Shown in pieces: positions 1-7,640 of a stretch of 64,000 nucleotides of DNA. The DNA is taken from positions 34,734 through 98,733 of the forward strand of contig JAFLEI010000028.1 of assembly GCA_017301975.1 (NCBI GenBank), written 5' to 3'. The notes under the pieces were generated by a model, which saw only the letters and a program-made list of their open reading frames with translations, had not been told where the DNA came from and did no database searches. This stretch comes from Verrucomicrobiota bacterium (lineage in GTDB: Bacteria; Verrucomicrobiota; Verrucomicrobiia; Verrucomicrobiales; Verrucomicrobiaceae). Every line of letters begins with the position of its first letter. Position 1 is the stretch's first letter. Position numbers and translations under genes: made by a program.

Positions 1-68
1 CGCTGCTGGCGCTGTTCTGGCTGCTGTGGCACCGCAGGCGCTTCGTGAATCGGGATGAGGAGGATTAA
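1..68 (+). CDS. C-terminal end of a membrane protein (partial)
   Basis: The window opens inside a gene. In the frame starting at base 3, 21 codons run to a TAA at 66-68. They encode a leucine/tryptophan-rich stretch (LLALFWLLWH) followed by a charged tail (RRRFVNRDEED). This looks like a last transmembrane helix with a cytoplasmic positively then negatively charged end. Nothing upstream is visible, so no family can be named. The next gene on the same strand starts 86 bases later. Confidence 0.5.
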   Translation, partial: LLALFWLLWHRRRFVNRDEED

Positions 69-154
69 CTTCGGATCAAACAGTCCGCAAAATCAGCACA
101 GCTTTCCACACAAGCAGAAAGGATTGGCGCGTCCTCCTCCCGTTAGTCTCACGC

Positions 155-1258
155 ATGAACACAGCGCTGAACAATCCCGAGTGGTCCAAGGTGGCCTCGA
201 TGGCCTATGACGGCTTTGATGAACGCCCCTTCCTCGTCTTTTGGGAGATCACCCGCGCCTGTGCGCTGGCCTGCAAACACTGCCGGGCCGAGGCGCAGTC
301 TCACCGCCACCCAGATGAATTAAACCGTGAGGAATCCAGCCGCCTCATCCGCCAGCTCGCAGAGCTGAACCCGCCGATGCTCATCCTCACCGGCGGTGAT
401 CCGCTCATGCGTACGGACGCCCTCGATCTCGTGCGCGAGGCCACCGCCGCCGGCCTGCATGTGGGCCTCAGCCCTTCGGCCACGGCACGGCTCATGAATG
501 CCGACTTTGCCGAAATCAAAGCCGCAGGCGTCGAGCGCATTTCACTGAGCCTGGACGGTGCCTCACGCGAGACGCACGATGCCTTTCGCGGAGTGAAGGG
601 CACTTTTGACCGCACCATCGCGGCGGTGCATCGCGCCCATGCGGCAGATCTGAGCGTGCAGATCAACACCACGCTCACACGCGGCAACCTGCGCGAGTAC
701 GAAGCCTTCAAAAATCTCATGTTCGAGCTCAAGCCCGCCATGTGGAGCGTCTTCCTGCTGGTGCCCACCGGGCGCGCCGGCATCGCTGATCTCCCCGATC
801 CGCAGGACATCGAACACGTGTTTCAAGACATGGCCACGCTCGTCGGCAAGGCTCCCTTTGCCATCAAGACTACGGAGGGGCATCACTTCCGCCGCGTGCT
901 GATCCAGAAGCACGGCGCAGGTGGCAGGCAGCGCCCCGGCATGCGCTCACCGCTCGGCATTCGTGATGGACGCGGGGTGATGTTCATCTCCCACACCGGC
1001 GTCGTTTCCCCGAGCGGTTTCCTGCCCTTCGACTGCGGCAATGTGCGTGATGAACATCCGGCGGAGATCTACCGACATCATCCGCTCTTCGTTTCACTGC
1101 GTGACAACGATGCACTGGGCGGCAAATGCGGGCGCTGTGAGTTCCGCGCTGTCTGCGGCGGCTCCCGGGCACGCGCCTATGGCGTGACGGGAGATCCCTT
1201 CGCGGAAGATCCGGCCTGTGTGTATCAGCCGCGGCAGGGCAGCACGGTGCTTGGTTAG
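155..1258 (+). CDS. Radical SAM/SPASM protein, TIGR04053-like
   Basis: A 367-residue radical SAM enzyme. The 4Fe-4S/SAM motif is C36-x3-C40-x2-C43 within ITRACALACKHCRAEA, followed by the GGDP stretch near residue 80 that contacts SAM. The C-terminus carries a cysteine cluster (KCGRCEFRAVCGG, then a last Cys in EDPAC) typical of a SPASM/twitch auxiliary cluster. The N-terminal motif and C-terminal layout match the family annotated as TIGR04053, a relative of the heme-modifying NirJ/AhbD enzymes; its substrate is unknown to me. The stop overlaps by four bases the stop of the convergent sulfatase. It is not the usual sulfatase-activating anSME: the cysteine pattern is too short for that family. 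Confidence 0.8.
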   Translation: MNTALNNPEWSKVASMAYDGFDERPFLVFWEITRACALACKHCRAEAQSHRHPDELNREESSRLIRQLAELNPPMLILTGGDPLMRTDALDLVREATAAGLHVGLSPSATARLMNADFAEIKAAGVERISLSLDGASRETHDAFRGVKGTFDRTIAAVHRAHAADLSVQINTTLTRGNLREYEAFKNLMFELKPAMWSVFLLVPTGRAGIADLPDPQDIEHVFQDMATLVGKAPFAIKTTEGHHFRRVLIQKHGAGGRQRPGMRSPLGIRDGRGVMFISHTGVVSPSGFLPFDCGNVRDEHPAEIYRHHPLFVSLRDNDALGGKCGRCEFRAVCGGSRARAYGVTGDPFAEDPACVYQPRQGSTVLG

Positions 1259-2772
1259 AGCGAAGGCGGTGACCAGTCGGGGATGCCACCGGACTTGAGC
1301 TGCTTTTCGTAAAGCTCCCAGTAGGGCTTTGTGGGAGACATGGGCGCGGTTTCATTCACCATGAGGGGGCGTGCTTCCTTCCAGAAGCTGTCATAGGCGG
1401 CGCTCATTTTCTGCACCACTTCGGGGTAGTCACCGCTGACATCCGTCTTCTGATAGGGATCAGCCTCGAGATCGTAAAGCGCGCCTTTCGTGGGCCTGGC
1501 GGCGGCTTGTTGTTTCTTCTTCGGATTTCCAGCACCACCCCGCGGACCCACGTAGCGGAAGCGCTGGTTGCGCACGCCGTAGTTTAGAAACTCCTGTGTG
1601 TTTGGCTCCGTGCCCGTGGGCCAGCGGGCGACGTGGGTGAAGAGGAAGCGGTCCTCCCATTTGTCGGTCTTGCCCTCGATCAGCGGCAGAAGGCTGCGGC
1701 CTTCCACCTGTTTTTTTGGCAGTTCCGCACCAGCCAGCGCGGCAAAGGTGGGCAGCAGGTCGATGTGCGCGGCGACGGTGCTGATGTCACGGCCGGCATT
1801 GATATGTCCATCCCAACGGATGAAGAACGGCACGCGCACGCCACCTTCATCCGTCGAGCCTTTCAGGCCGACTTGATCGCCGTTGAAGAAGGGATAGCCG
1901 GGTACGATGTCCTTGCCCGGGGCGCCGGGGCCACCGCCCGTGGTGCCGTTGTCAGACATGAAAATGACGACGGTGTTTTTGTACAGATCCCATTCCTTCA
2001 GCTTCTCCGCGAGACGGCCCATGTTCTCGTCGATGTTCTCGATCATGCCGTAGAATCCGGCCTGATCTTTGCCGAAGCCGAGATCGGTGAAGCGTTTCGC
2101 ATTTTTCTCCGGCGCGATGTACGGGCCGTGGGGAGCATTCGTGGCGAGGTAGGTGAAGAACGGTTTGCCACTGTCCTTCTGCTGCTTCATCCAGCCAAGT
2201 GCTGCCGTAAAAAAGACGTCTGTGCAGAAACCGTGCGTCTTCACAAAGCTGCCGTTGTGACGGATGACGGGGTCCATGTACTTGTTGTCCGGCGCATCCG
2301 CGCAGGAGCAGGGATAGGCCTGGCCGATGCCGCCGGCGCCATGGATGAAGGCCTCGTCAAAGCCGCGCTTGTTCGGCTGATACGCTTCTTCATCACCGAG
2401 GTGCCACTTGCCAAAGATGCCGGAGGTGTAGCCCGCCGTTTTGAGCACCTGCGGCAGAATGGTGGCGTTCAGCGTCATGCGCTCGCGCTCCAGGATGGTG
2501 TGCGTGATGCCGTTTTTGAGATCATGCCGGCCCGTCATGATGGCGCTGCGGGTGGGAGAGCACGTGGGGCTGACGAGGAAGCGCGTGAAGCGCAGGCTCT
2601 GGACGTGAAGCGCGTCAATGTTCGGCGTCTTGAGCCAGGGATGCCCATGACAGGCGAGCTGGGCGTATCCCTGGTCATCCGTCATGATGAGGATGATGTT
2701 CGGCTTGCCGCCCGCGAGTTCCGCGAAGGCATGCAGGGTCAGGACAAAGAGAAGGGTCAGGGCGAGTTTCAT
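1255..2772 (-). CDS. Secreted sulfatase (formylglycine-dependent, S1 family)
   Basis: A 505-residue type I sulfatase predicted to remove sulfate esters from a carbohydrate in the periplasm or outside. The chosen ATG gives a clean signal peptide (MKLALTLLFVLTLHAFA); a frame extending 14 codons upstream lacks that feature. Metal-binding N-terminus is MTDDQGY, the modifiable cysteine is C71 in CSPTR, and the FGKWHLGD block follows near residue 120. The SDNGTTGGG segment supplies further metal ligands. A PSTR-type arylsulfatase is clear; the exact substrate is not. It lies 69 bases downstream of another sulfatase on the same strand, so the two may share a transcript. Confidence 0.9.
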   Translation of the reverse strand: MKLALTLLFVLTLHAFAELAGGKPNIILIMTDDQGYAQLACHGHPWLKTPNIDALHVQSLRFTRFLVSPTCSPTRSAIMTGRHDLKNGITHTILERERMTLNATILPQVLKTAGYTSGIFGKWHLGDEEAYQPNKRGFDEAFIHGAGGIGQAYPCSCADAPDNKYMDPVIRHNGSFVKTHGFCTDVFFTAALGWMKQQKDSGKPFFTYLATNAPHGPYIAPEKNAKRFTDLGFGKDQAGFYGMIENIDENMGRLAEKLKEWDLYKNTVVIFMSDNGTTGGGPGAPGKDIVPGYPFFNGDQVGLKGSTDEGGVRVPFFIRWDGHINAGRDISTVAAHIDLLPTFAALAGAELPKKQVEGRSLLPLIEGKTDKWEDRFLFTHVARWPTGTEPNTQEFLNYGVRNQRFRYVGPRGGAGNPKKKQQAAARPTKGALYDLEADPYQKTDVSGDYPEVVQKMSAAYDSFWKEARPLMVNETAPMSPTKPYWELYEKQLKSGGIPDWSPPSL

Positions 2773-2841
2773 GGTCGGAAGTGTGAGGACGCGGATCAAG
2801 CGACGCTCTTTCAACGCAATGCGGTCAGATGTTTACGGACA

Positions 2842-4257
2842 CTACTTTTTGTACGGCGTGCGTTTCACCTCTTCGATGACAGGCACGTCCTTGTTCATCG
2901 CCTCATAGGCAGCCATGAGCCGTTTCACTTCATCGGGATGCTGGGCGGCCACATCATGCTGCTCACCAGGGTCGTTTTGCAGATCAAAGAGCTGCATCTT
3001 CGTGGCGGCATCGCCGGTGTTGAGTCCGGGAAAGGCGTCGAGGTTGTATTGCTCATAGGGTGCGAGGATTGTGACGCCATCTGGAGCGCGTGGATCAAGC
3101 CACTTGCCATCCGCGCCGGCCTTGAGCTTCAACTGGCCGGCGGGAAGCACGTGCAGCTTCCAGCGTGCATCGCGGATGTTGGCCAGCTTGGAGTTGAAAT
3201 GACCAAAAAGGTACTCATGCGGTGATCTAGCCTTGCTGGTGAGCAGCGGCAGGAGGTTGCGGCCATCCAGCACGCGGTCGTCCGGCATCTTCGCACCCGT
3301 CGCCTCCAGCACCGTGGCAAAGAGATCCATGGTGATCGCCATCTCCTCGCTCACCTGTCCCGCAGGGATCTTGCCGGACCAGCGTGCGATCATTGGCACA
3401 CGGTAGCCGCCCTCCCACTGCGCCCCTTTCATTCCGCGCAGTCCGCCGCTGCTGCCGCCGAACCAGGGGCCGTTGTCGCTGCTGAAAAGCACGAGTGTGT
3501 TTTCATCCAGCCCCAGTTCCTTCAATTTCGCCAGCACCTGGCCCACGCTCCAGTCGAGTTCGGCCACGGCATCGCCATAGAGTCCTGCGCCGCTCTTTTT
3601 GTAGAAGGCTTCGGAGGCCGCGAGCGGCTTGTGCGGCATTGCCTCTGCTAGGTAGAGGAAAAAGGGCCGGTCCTTGCTGCGCTCAATGAAGCCGAGCGCG
3701 CGCTCCGTGTAGCGCCGCGTCAGCGTGGCCTGCACCACGGGGTATTCGATGACCTGTGTGCCCTCCATCACCTGCACCGGCCGCATGTCATTCGAATAGG
3801 GGATGCCGTAATACTCATCGAAGCCGCGATCCGTCGGCAGGAAACCCGCTTTGTGCCCCAGGTGCCATTTCCCCACCATGCCTGTGGCATAGCCGGCTGT
3901 TTTCAGCACCTGCGCCAGCGTGACCTCCTTCTCAGGCAAATGCAGCGCATCCGCCACCGGGCCGCCGTCCGGCGCGGGATTGGCCGTCATGCCGCAGCGA
4001 AACGGATAACGTCCCGTCATGAGGGAAGCCCGCGTCGGCGCGCAAAACGGCGCCGGGCAGTTGAACTGCGTGAGCCGCGCCCCTTCCGCCGCCATGCGGT
4101 CCAGATTCGGCGTCTTGATCTTCGGATGCCCGTAGCAGCCGAGATCACCATAGCCAAGATCATCCGCGAGGATGATGACCACATTCGGCTGCGCCGCGGC
4201 CAATGACGAGTTCAAAAGGACGAAAGAGGAAAGCAGAGTGAGGAGCAGAGGCTTCAT
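2842..4257 (-). CDS. Secreted sulfatase, arylsulfatase A/GALNS-like
   Basis: A 471-residue S1 sulfatase with signal peptide MKPLLLTLLSSFVLLNSSLAA. The metal-binding start is ILADDLGYGDLGCYGHP, the formylglycine cysteine is C72 in CAPTR, and GKWHLGH and SSDNGPW follow in the expected order. The motif series (DLGCYGHPKIKTPNLDRMAAEG, broken here by design of the family rather than by mutation) resembles arylsulfatase A and N-acetylgalactosamine-6-sulfatase. The C-terminus contains the common LFDLQNDPGEQHDVA turn. Located 111 bases from a degraded sulfatase upstream and 69 bases before the next sulfatase. The bases about 44-58 upstream of the start (4301-4315) resemble a stretch upstream of the esterase at 5762-6625. 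Confidence 0.9.
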   Translation of the reverse strand: MKPLLLTLLSSFVLLNSSLAAAQPNVVIILADDLGYGDLGCYGHPKIKTPNLDRMAAEGARLTQFNCPAPFCAPTRASLMTGRYPFRCGMTANPAPDGGPVADALHLPEKEVTLAQVLKTAGYATGMVGKWHLGHKAGFLPTDRGFDEYYGIPYSNDMRPVQVMEGTQVIEYPVVQATLTRRYTERALGFIERSKDRPFFLYLAEAMPHKPLAASEAFYKKSGAGLYGDAVAELDWSVGQVLAKLKELGLDENTLVLFSSDNGPWFGGSSGGLRGMKGAQWEGGYRVPMIARWSGKIPAGQVSEEMAITMDLFATVLEATGAKMPDDRVLDGRNLLPLLTSKARSPHEYLFGHFNSKLANIRDARWKLHVLPAGQLKLKAGADGKWLDPRAPDGVTILAPYEQYNLDAFPGLNTGDAATKMQLFDLQNDPGEQHDVAAQHPDEVKRLMAAYEAMNKDVPVIEEVKRTPYKK

Positions 4258-4368
4258 CGGGATGGTCGGGCTGCGCAGCGTACTCCACGAAGCCGGATCA
4301 GAACTCTTTCGTAAATGCTCGCACGTTGTTCCGGCGGCTTCCGGATGGGCGGCGAAACGTGGCCGCGC

Positions 4369-4910
4369 TCAATCACCCTTGTCGTCGCCATGCTCGTAGG
4401 TCTTCGGCAGCGTGGCGGTCCATGCGTCCAGCTGTTCGCTGAGTCTTTTCAGCACCTCCGGCTGCTTCTCCGCCAGATTCGTTTTCTCCCCCGGATCGGT
4501 GGCGAGATCGTACAACGTGACCTCACCTTTGCGCCGGTGCGAGCCATGCAGCTTCCAGTTTTCCGTGAGCATCGTGGGGTCGCTCCGCTCGGTGTTGGTC
4601 TTCCAGAACAGCGGCCTCGTGCGCACATGCACGCCGCCCAGCAGCGCCTTGGAGGAGTCCTCCCCGTCAAAGTCCGCCGCATTGATGGCGATGCCGGTGA
4701 TGGCGCAAAGCGAACGGCATTGAACTCATGAAGTCCATCCGCGCGCTGCATCCCCATCTGCCCGCGCTGATGGTCTCGATGCATGACGAGAGCATTTACG
4801 CCGAGAGGGCATTGCGAGCCGGAGCCCGTGGGTATGTGATGAAAGCCGCCCGCGGCATCGCAAGACAGCGAAGGAGCGAAAGTCAGAATCGCGAGAAGAA
4901 AGAGCTTCAT
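4369..4910 (-). pseudogene. Sulfatase remnant, middle replaced by foreign DNA
   Basis: Two ends of a sulfatase gene are present without the catalytic core. The 5' end (about 4845-4910) encodes a signal peptide, MKLFLLAILTFAPSLS then CDAAGG. The 3' end (4369 to about 4704) encodes a typical sulfatase tail: DFDGEDSSKALL, RPLFWK, LTENWKL and LYDLATDPGEKTNLAE, ending in a stop. Roughly 300 or more codons, including the CxPxR cysteine and most metal ligands, are missing. In their place lies about 140 bases that read on the opposite strand as part of a response-regulator receiver domain. The tail frame has a stop just past the junction, so no continuous protein can be made. Either a genomic rearrangement or an assembly chimera would explain this. 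Confidence 0.75.
4704..4845 (+). pseudogene. NarL/FixJ-type response regulator receiver fragment
   Basis: About 47 codons read NGIELMKSIRALHPHLPALM then VSMHDESIYAERALRAGARG and YVMK. This is the middle of a LuxR/NarL-class receiver domain: the helix after the phosphorylation site, the SMHDES strand with the conserved Ser/Thr switch position, and the conserved lysine of GYVMK. The phospho-acceptor aspartate half, the linker and the HTH output domain are all absent. Similarity ends at both borders exactly where the flanking sulfatase remnant (opposite strand) begins and ends, so it is an inserted or exchanged fragment and not a gene. No parent regulator is present in this window. Confidence 0.65.
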
Positions 4911-5016
4911 GGCAGTGCGCGCGGAAACGATGAAGGCAGGGCGGATCATGCAGCGGATGCGGGACGGTGAAACCACATCTTGCTCAACTTCAATCATCGA
5001 GTAAGATTTTCATACC

Positions 5017-5253
5017 ATGACAACCGTGCTTTCTCAAAAAGGTCAGATCGTCCTTCCGGGGGCGGTCCGGGAGAAAATGCACCTGCATGCAGGCGATGAC
5101 TTCGAGGTTTGCGTTGAGGATGAAGACACCATCACGCTGCGTCGCATCACCCAGCCGGCAAATCGCGGGCTGGTGGATTTGCTGCTCGCCTGTCCGGCCT
5201 CGTTTGAGATTCCATCACGGGACAAAGACGACTCTGAGCCTCCTGAACTGTGA
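5017..5253 (+). CDS. AbrB/MazE-type antitoxin (VapB-like)
   Basis: A 78-residue protein whose first 45 residues form a swapped-hairpin AbrB domain: TTVLSQKGQIVLPGAVREKM then GDDFEVCVEDEDTITLRRI. The acidic, proline-containing tail (EIPSRDKDDSEPPEL) is the part that in such antitoxins wraps round the toxin. The stop overlaps the toxin start by four bases (GTGA), so the two are translationally coupled. By family behaviour it should bind its own promoter and neutralise the PIN toxin; no clear palindrome was found in the 106 bases upstream. Confidence 0.85.
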   Translation: MTTVLSQKGQIVLPGAVREKMHLHAGDDFEVCVEDEDTITLRRITQPANRGLVDLLLACPASFEIPSRDKDDSEPPEL

Positions 5254-5660
5254 GCTATCTCGTCGATACCAATGTCTACAGCGAACCGGTGAAAGCAAAG
5301 CCGGATGCAAAAGTGGTCGCATGGCTGCGCAGCCATGAAAGCGAACTTTATGTCAGCACGATCACCATTGGTGAAATACGGCGAGGCATCGAACGTCTGC
5401 CCGAGGGAAAACGGAAAAATCAACTGCGCACGTGGCTGCAAAACCTTTGTGAGTGCATGAAAGGCCGCGTGCTCAGCTTCAACACCAGCACCGCGCATGT
5501 GTGGGGTCAGCTCAAAGCACAGTGGGACAAGGCTGGAATATCAGTGCCATCACTCGACAGCCAGATAGCTGCCACAGCGCAACGTCATTCATTGACAGTT
5601 GTGACGCGAAACACGTCGGACTTTGAGAAAACAGGCGTGAAGCTCTTGAACCCCTTCTGA
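5250..5660 (+). CDS. PIN-domain ribonuclease toxin (VapC/FitB-like)
   Basis: A 136-residue PIN domain. The start is a GTG (5250) overlapping the antitoxin stop. The acidic metal ligands are visible: D6 in YLVDTNVYSEP, the glutamate in TIGEIRRGIE, and aspartates in PSLDSQIAATA and RNTSDFEKTG near the C-terminus. The layout and length match FitB/VapC toxins, which cleave RNA with Mg2+ or Mn2+. With the preceding AbrB gene it forms a complete type II toxin-antitoxin pair. No sign of decay. Confidence 0.88.
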   Translation: MSYLVDTNVYSEPVKAKPDAKVVAWLRSHESELYVSTITIGEIRRGIERLPEGKRKNQLRTWLQNLCECMKGRVLSFNTSTAHVWGQLKAQWDKAGISVPSLDSQIAATAQRHSLTVVTRNTSDFEKTGVKLLNPF

Positions 5661-5761
5661 CTCAAATCACTCCTCCTTCCCGCCCGCCGAATCCGGATTC
5701 CTCGGCTCGTCATGCTTCGGCAGCCACTGCTGCAGCGTGTCCTCGTGGTGAGAAAAGAGTC

Positions 5762-6625
5762 TCACGATTTCGGCAAACTCTTGAGCCACTCCAGCAGCAG
5801 CTCTGGCCACCGCGCAGGCGGAAAGCCGTTCTTCACACGCTGCGGGATCAGGTTGCCCACTCCGTGTGCACCTTGATCAAAGACCGCCATTCGCACCGGC
5901 ACGCCCAGCTTTTGCAAATCTGCCTCGATGTCCTGCGGCATCTCGATGGGCGCACCACCCTGGATGCCGTCATTCGTGGCATGCACCAGAAACACCGGCG
6001 GTCCGTCCTTTTGAAACACAAACGGCGACTCCTTCTGCCGCCAGTGCCACGTCGCCAGACCAACGGCAAAGTCCGGCCGGCTGCTTTCACGTTCGATGGG
6101 ATCGGGCGACAGCGCATCGCCACCATCAAAATTCGCCGCGAGGTTCATGCTCAGGTTTCCTCCGGCTGAATAACCGGCGATGCCCACCTGATGCGGATCA
6201 ATGCCCCATTCCGCCGCGCGGTGGCGCACCAGCCGCATCGCACGCTTCGCATCCAGCAGCGTCAGCGCCTGGATGCCGGCATTGTCCAGCTTGTGCGGCG
6301 GCCGCAGTCGGTACTTCAGCCCGATGATTGCCACGCCCTTCGGATTGAAGACAGCGGCGGCGTATTCCACATGCGTCTTCCAGTCCAGCGCGCCGTAGCC
6401 ACCGCCCGCGCACACGATGATCGCCATGCCGGTGCGCTTCTCTGCCTGGGGTAGGAACAGCGTGATCGCAGGCGCCGTCACGTTGCGAATGCTGCCGCGC
6501 TCCTCCTGCACCTCCGTAGGCGCGTTCTCCATGAACTGCGGCGGCTTGCCCGGCCAAAGTGGAATCGATTCCGCAGCGCTGAGCGCAACGGCCGAAACAA
6601 TCCAGAGGCAGCACAGCAGTTTCAT
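5762..6625 (-). CDS. Secreted alpha/beta-hydrolase (carbohydrate esterase-like)
   Basis: A 287-residue serine hydrolase exported through the signal peptide MKLLCCLWIVSAVALSAAE; this ATG was preferred over one 18 codons upstream for that reason. The oxyanion region is VCAGGGYGALDW, the nucleophile is S153 in GYSAGG, and an aspartate (VHATNDG) and a histidine (QGAHGVG) complete the triad. Members of this family, often annotated as BD-FAE or acetyl-xylan esterase-like, deacylate plant or algal polysaccharides. The gene stands alone on its strand, divergent from the thioredoxin-MsrA gene with 73 bases between starts. Confidence 0.85.
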   Translation of the reverse strand: MKLLCCLWIVSAVALSAAESIPLWPGKPPQFMENAPTEVQEERGSIRNVTAPAITLFLPQAEKRTGMAIIVCAGGGYGALDWKTHVEYAAAVFNPKGVAIIGLKYRLRPPHKLDNAGIQALTLLDAKRAMRLVRHRAAEWGIDPHQVGIAGYSAGGNLSMNLAANFDGGDALSPDPIERESSRPDFAVGLATWHWRQKESPFVFQKDGPPVFLVHATNDGIQGGAPIEMPQDIEADLQKLGVPVRMAVFDQGAHGVGNLIPQRVKNGFPPARWPELLLEWLKSLPKS

Positions 6626-6698
6626 GGTCAGCACCCTCAAACGCTGGCCCGGCGAAGTCTTTCGTGAAATAATCTGCAAGGTGCCGCCTCACACAGGC

Positions 6699-7640
6699 AT
6701 GAAGCCCGCTCTTTTAGCCCTCACCCTCATGCTGCCTTCACTGTCCTGCTCCGCCAGCACCAACACTTCGCAGCCTGAGGAGGCTGGAAAGGTGAGATGG
6801 GGCCGTATTCTGGAGACCGCGCTCGCATCCAGTGCTCAGACGGGAAAGCCGGTGTTCGCCCTGTTTCAGGAAATCCCCGGCTGCGCAGGCTGCAGGCAGT
6901 TTGGCCGGGAGGTCATGTCCCATCCCCTCATCGTGGAGGCTGTCGAGACGGAGTTCACCCCGCTGCTCATCCACAACAACAAAGGCGGAAGGGACGCGGA
7001 GGTCATGCAGCGCTTTGGCGAGCCCGCATGGAACTACCAGATGGTTCGCTTTTTTAATTCCCAGGCCGAGGACATCATCCCGCGCAAGGATCAGGTGTGG
7101 GACACCGGCGGAATCGCGGGGCGAATGGTCGCGGCGCTCACTCAGGCAAAACGCCCGGTGCCCGCCTACTTGCAGTTGCTCGCCGCCGAGCACTCTCCAG
7201 GGCTGAAGCAGGCCGTGTTTGCCATGTACTGCTTTTGGACCGGCGAGATGGCGCTGGGCCAGATCGATGGTGTGGTCACCACCGAGGCCGGCTTCATGGG
7301 CGGGCGTGAGGTCACGCTCGTCAAATATGACCCGGCAGTCATCTCACTGCCGCAGATGATCACCGCTGCCGAGAAGGTGGAATGTGCCAATACGGTCTCT
7401 GTGCCCGCGACGGACCTGCCTGCGGCAAAAACGACGCGCCTCAAAATCAGCGCCATCTCCGGCTATCGTACCGCCCCGGTCAGCGATCAGAAAAAACAGA
7501 TCAGCGGCACCCCGGCGGCCAGGCTGGCTCTCACGCCCGCCCAGGCCACCAAGGTGAATGCCTGGATACGCACAGATCCCTCCAAGGCGCTGCTCTTTCT
7601 CACCAAATCGCAGCAGGCGCAGCTCAAGGCCGGGGCTTGA
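6699..7640 (+). CDS. Exported thioredoxin-like / MsrA-like fusion protein
   Basis: A 313-residue secreted protein with signal MKPALLALTLMLPSLSCSA. A thioredoxin-fold segment (about 31-150) contains a redox pair C62-x2-C65 (PGCAGCRQFG). A second domain (about 172-225) reads YCFWTGE then DGVVTTEAGFMGG, which matches the catalytic region of peptide methionine sulfoxide reductase A: C178 in CFW and E183 correspond to the nucleophile and acid of GCFWxxE. The usual long segment between the GG and the YDP motif of MsrA is shortened to REVTLVK. It may therefore be a compact self-recycling reductase for oxidised periplasmic proteins. The 3' end overlaps the convergent beta-helix gene by 17 bases. Confidence 0.72.
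   Translation: MKPALLALTLMLPSLSCSASTNTSQPEEAGKVRWGRILETALASSAQTGKPVFALFQEIPGCAGCRQFGREVMSHPLIVEAVETEFTPLLIHNNKGGRDAEVMQRFGEPAWNYQMVRFFNSQAEDIIPRKDQVWDTGGIAGRMVAALTQAKRPVPAYLQLLAAEHSPGLKQAVFAMYCFWTGEMALGQIDGVVTTEAGFMGGREVTLVKYDPAVISLPQMITAAEKVECANTVSVPATDLPAAKTTRLKISAISGYRTAPVSDQKKQISGTPAARLALTPAQATKVNAWIRTDPSKALLFLTKSQQAQLKAGA

Noticed and set aside
155..1258. Anaerobic sulfatase-maturating enzyme, given the sulfatases next door
   Set aside because: The cysteine arrangement and the FWEITRACALACKHCRAEA block fit TIGR04053, not anSME, whose SPASM region has more cysteines. The cell must mature its sulfatases with an enzyme outside this window.
1633..3225. A 530-codon open frame on the plus strand through two sulfatases
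   Set aside because: It is antisense to two sulfatases with complete motifs; long antisense frames are expected in GC-rich genes. Its product has no domain or signal I recognise.
4728..4970. An apparently intact 80-codon gene starting MKSIRALHPHLP
   Set aside because: Only the first 40 or so codons match a receiver domain; the rest is the reverse strand of the sulfatase signal region. Treated as a fragment.
5661..5761. An open minus-strand frame ending DEPRNPDSAGGKEE before the esterase
   Set aside because: It is out of frame with the esterase, has no start of its own and no family match; probably chance or an unrecognisable remnant.
4301..6669. Similar CTTTCGT-containing stretches before the sulfatase at 2842 and the esterase at 5762
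   Set aside because: The match covers roughly 12 of 15 bases at different distances from the starts; too short to separate from chance without a genome-wide count.
6417..6698. A 94-codon N-terminal extension of the thioredoxin-MsrA gene
   Set aside because: It is antisense to the esterase gene start and would bury the signal peptide; the ATG at 6699 gives a proper signal.
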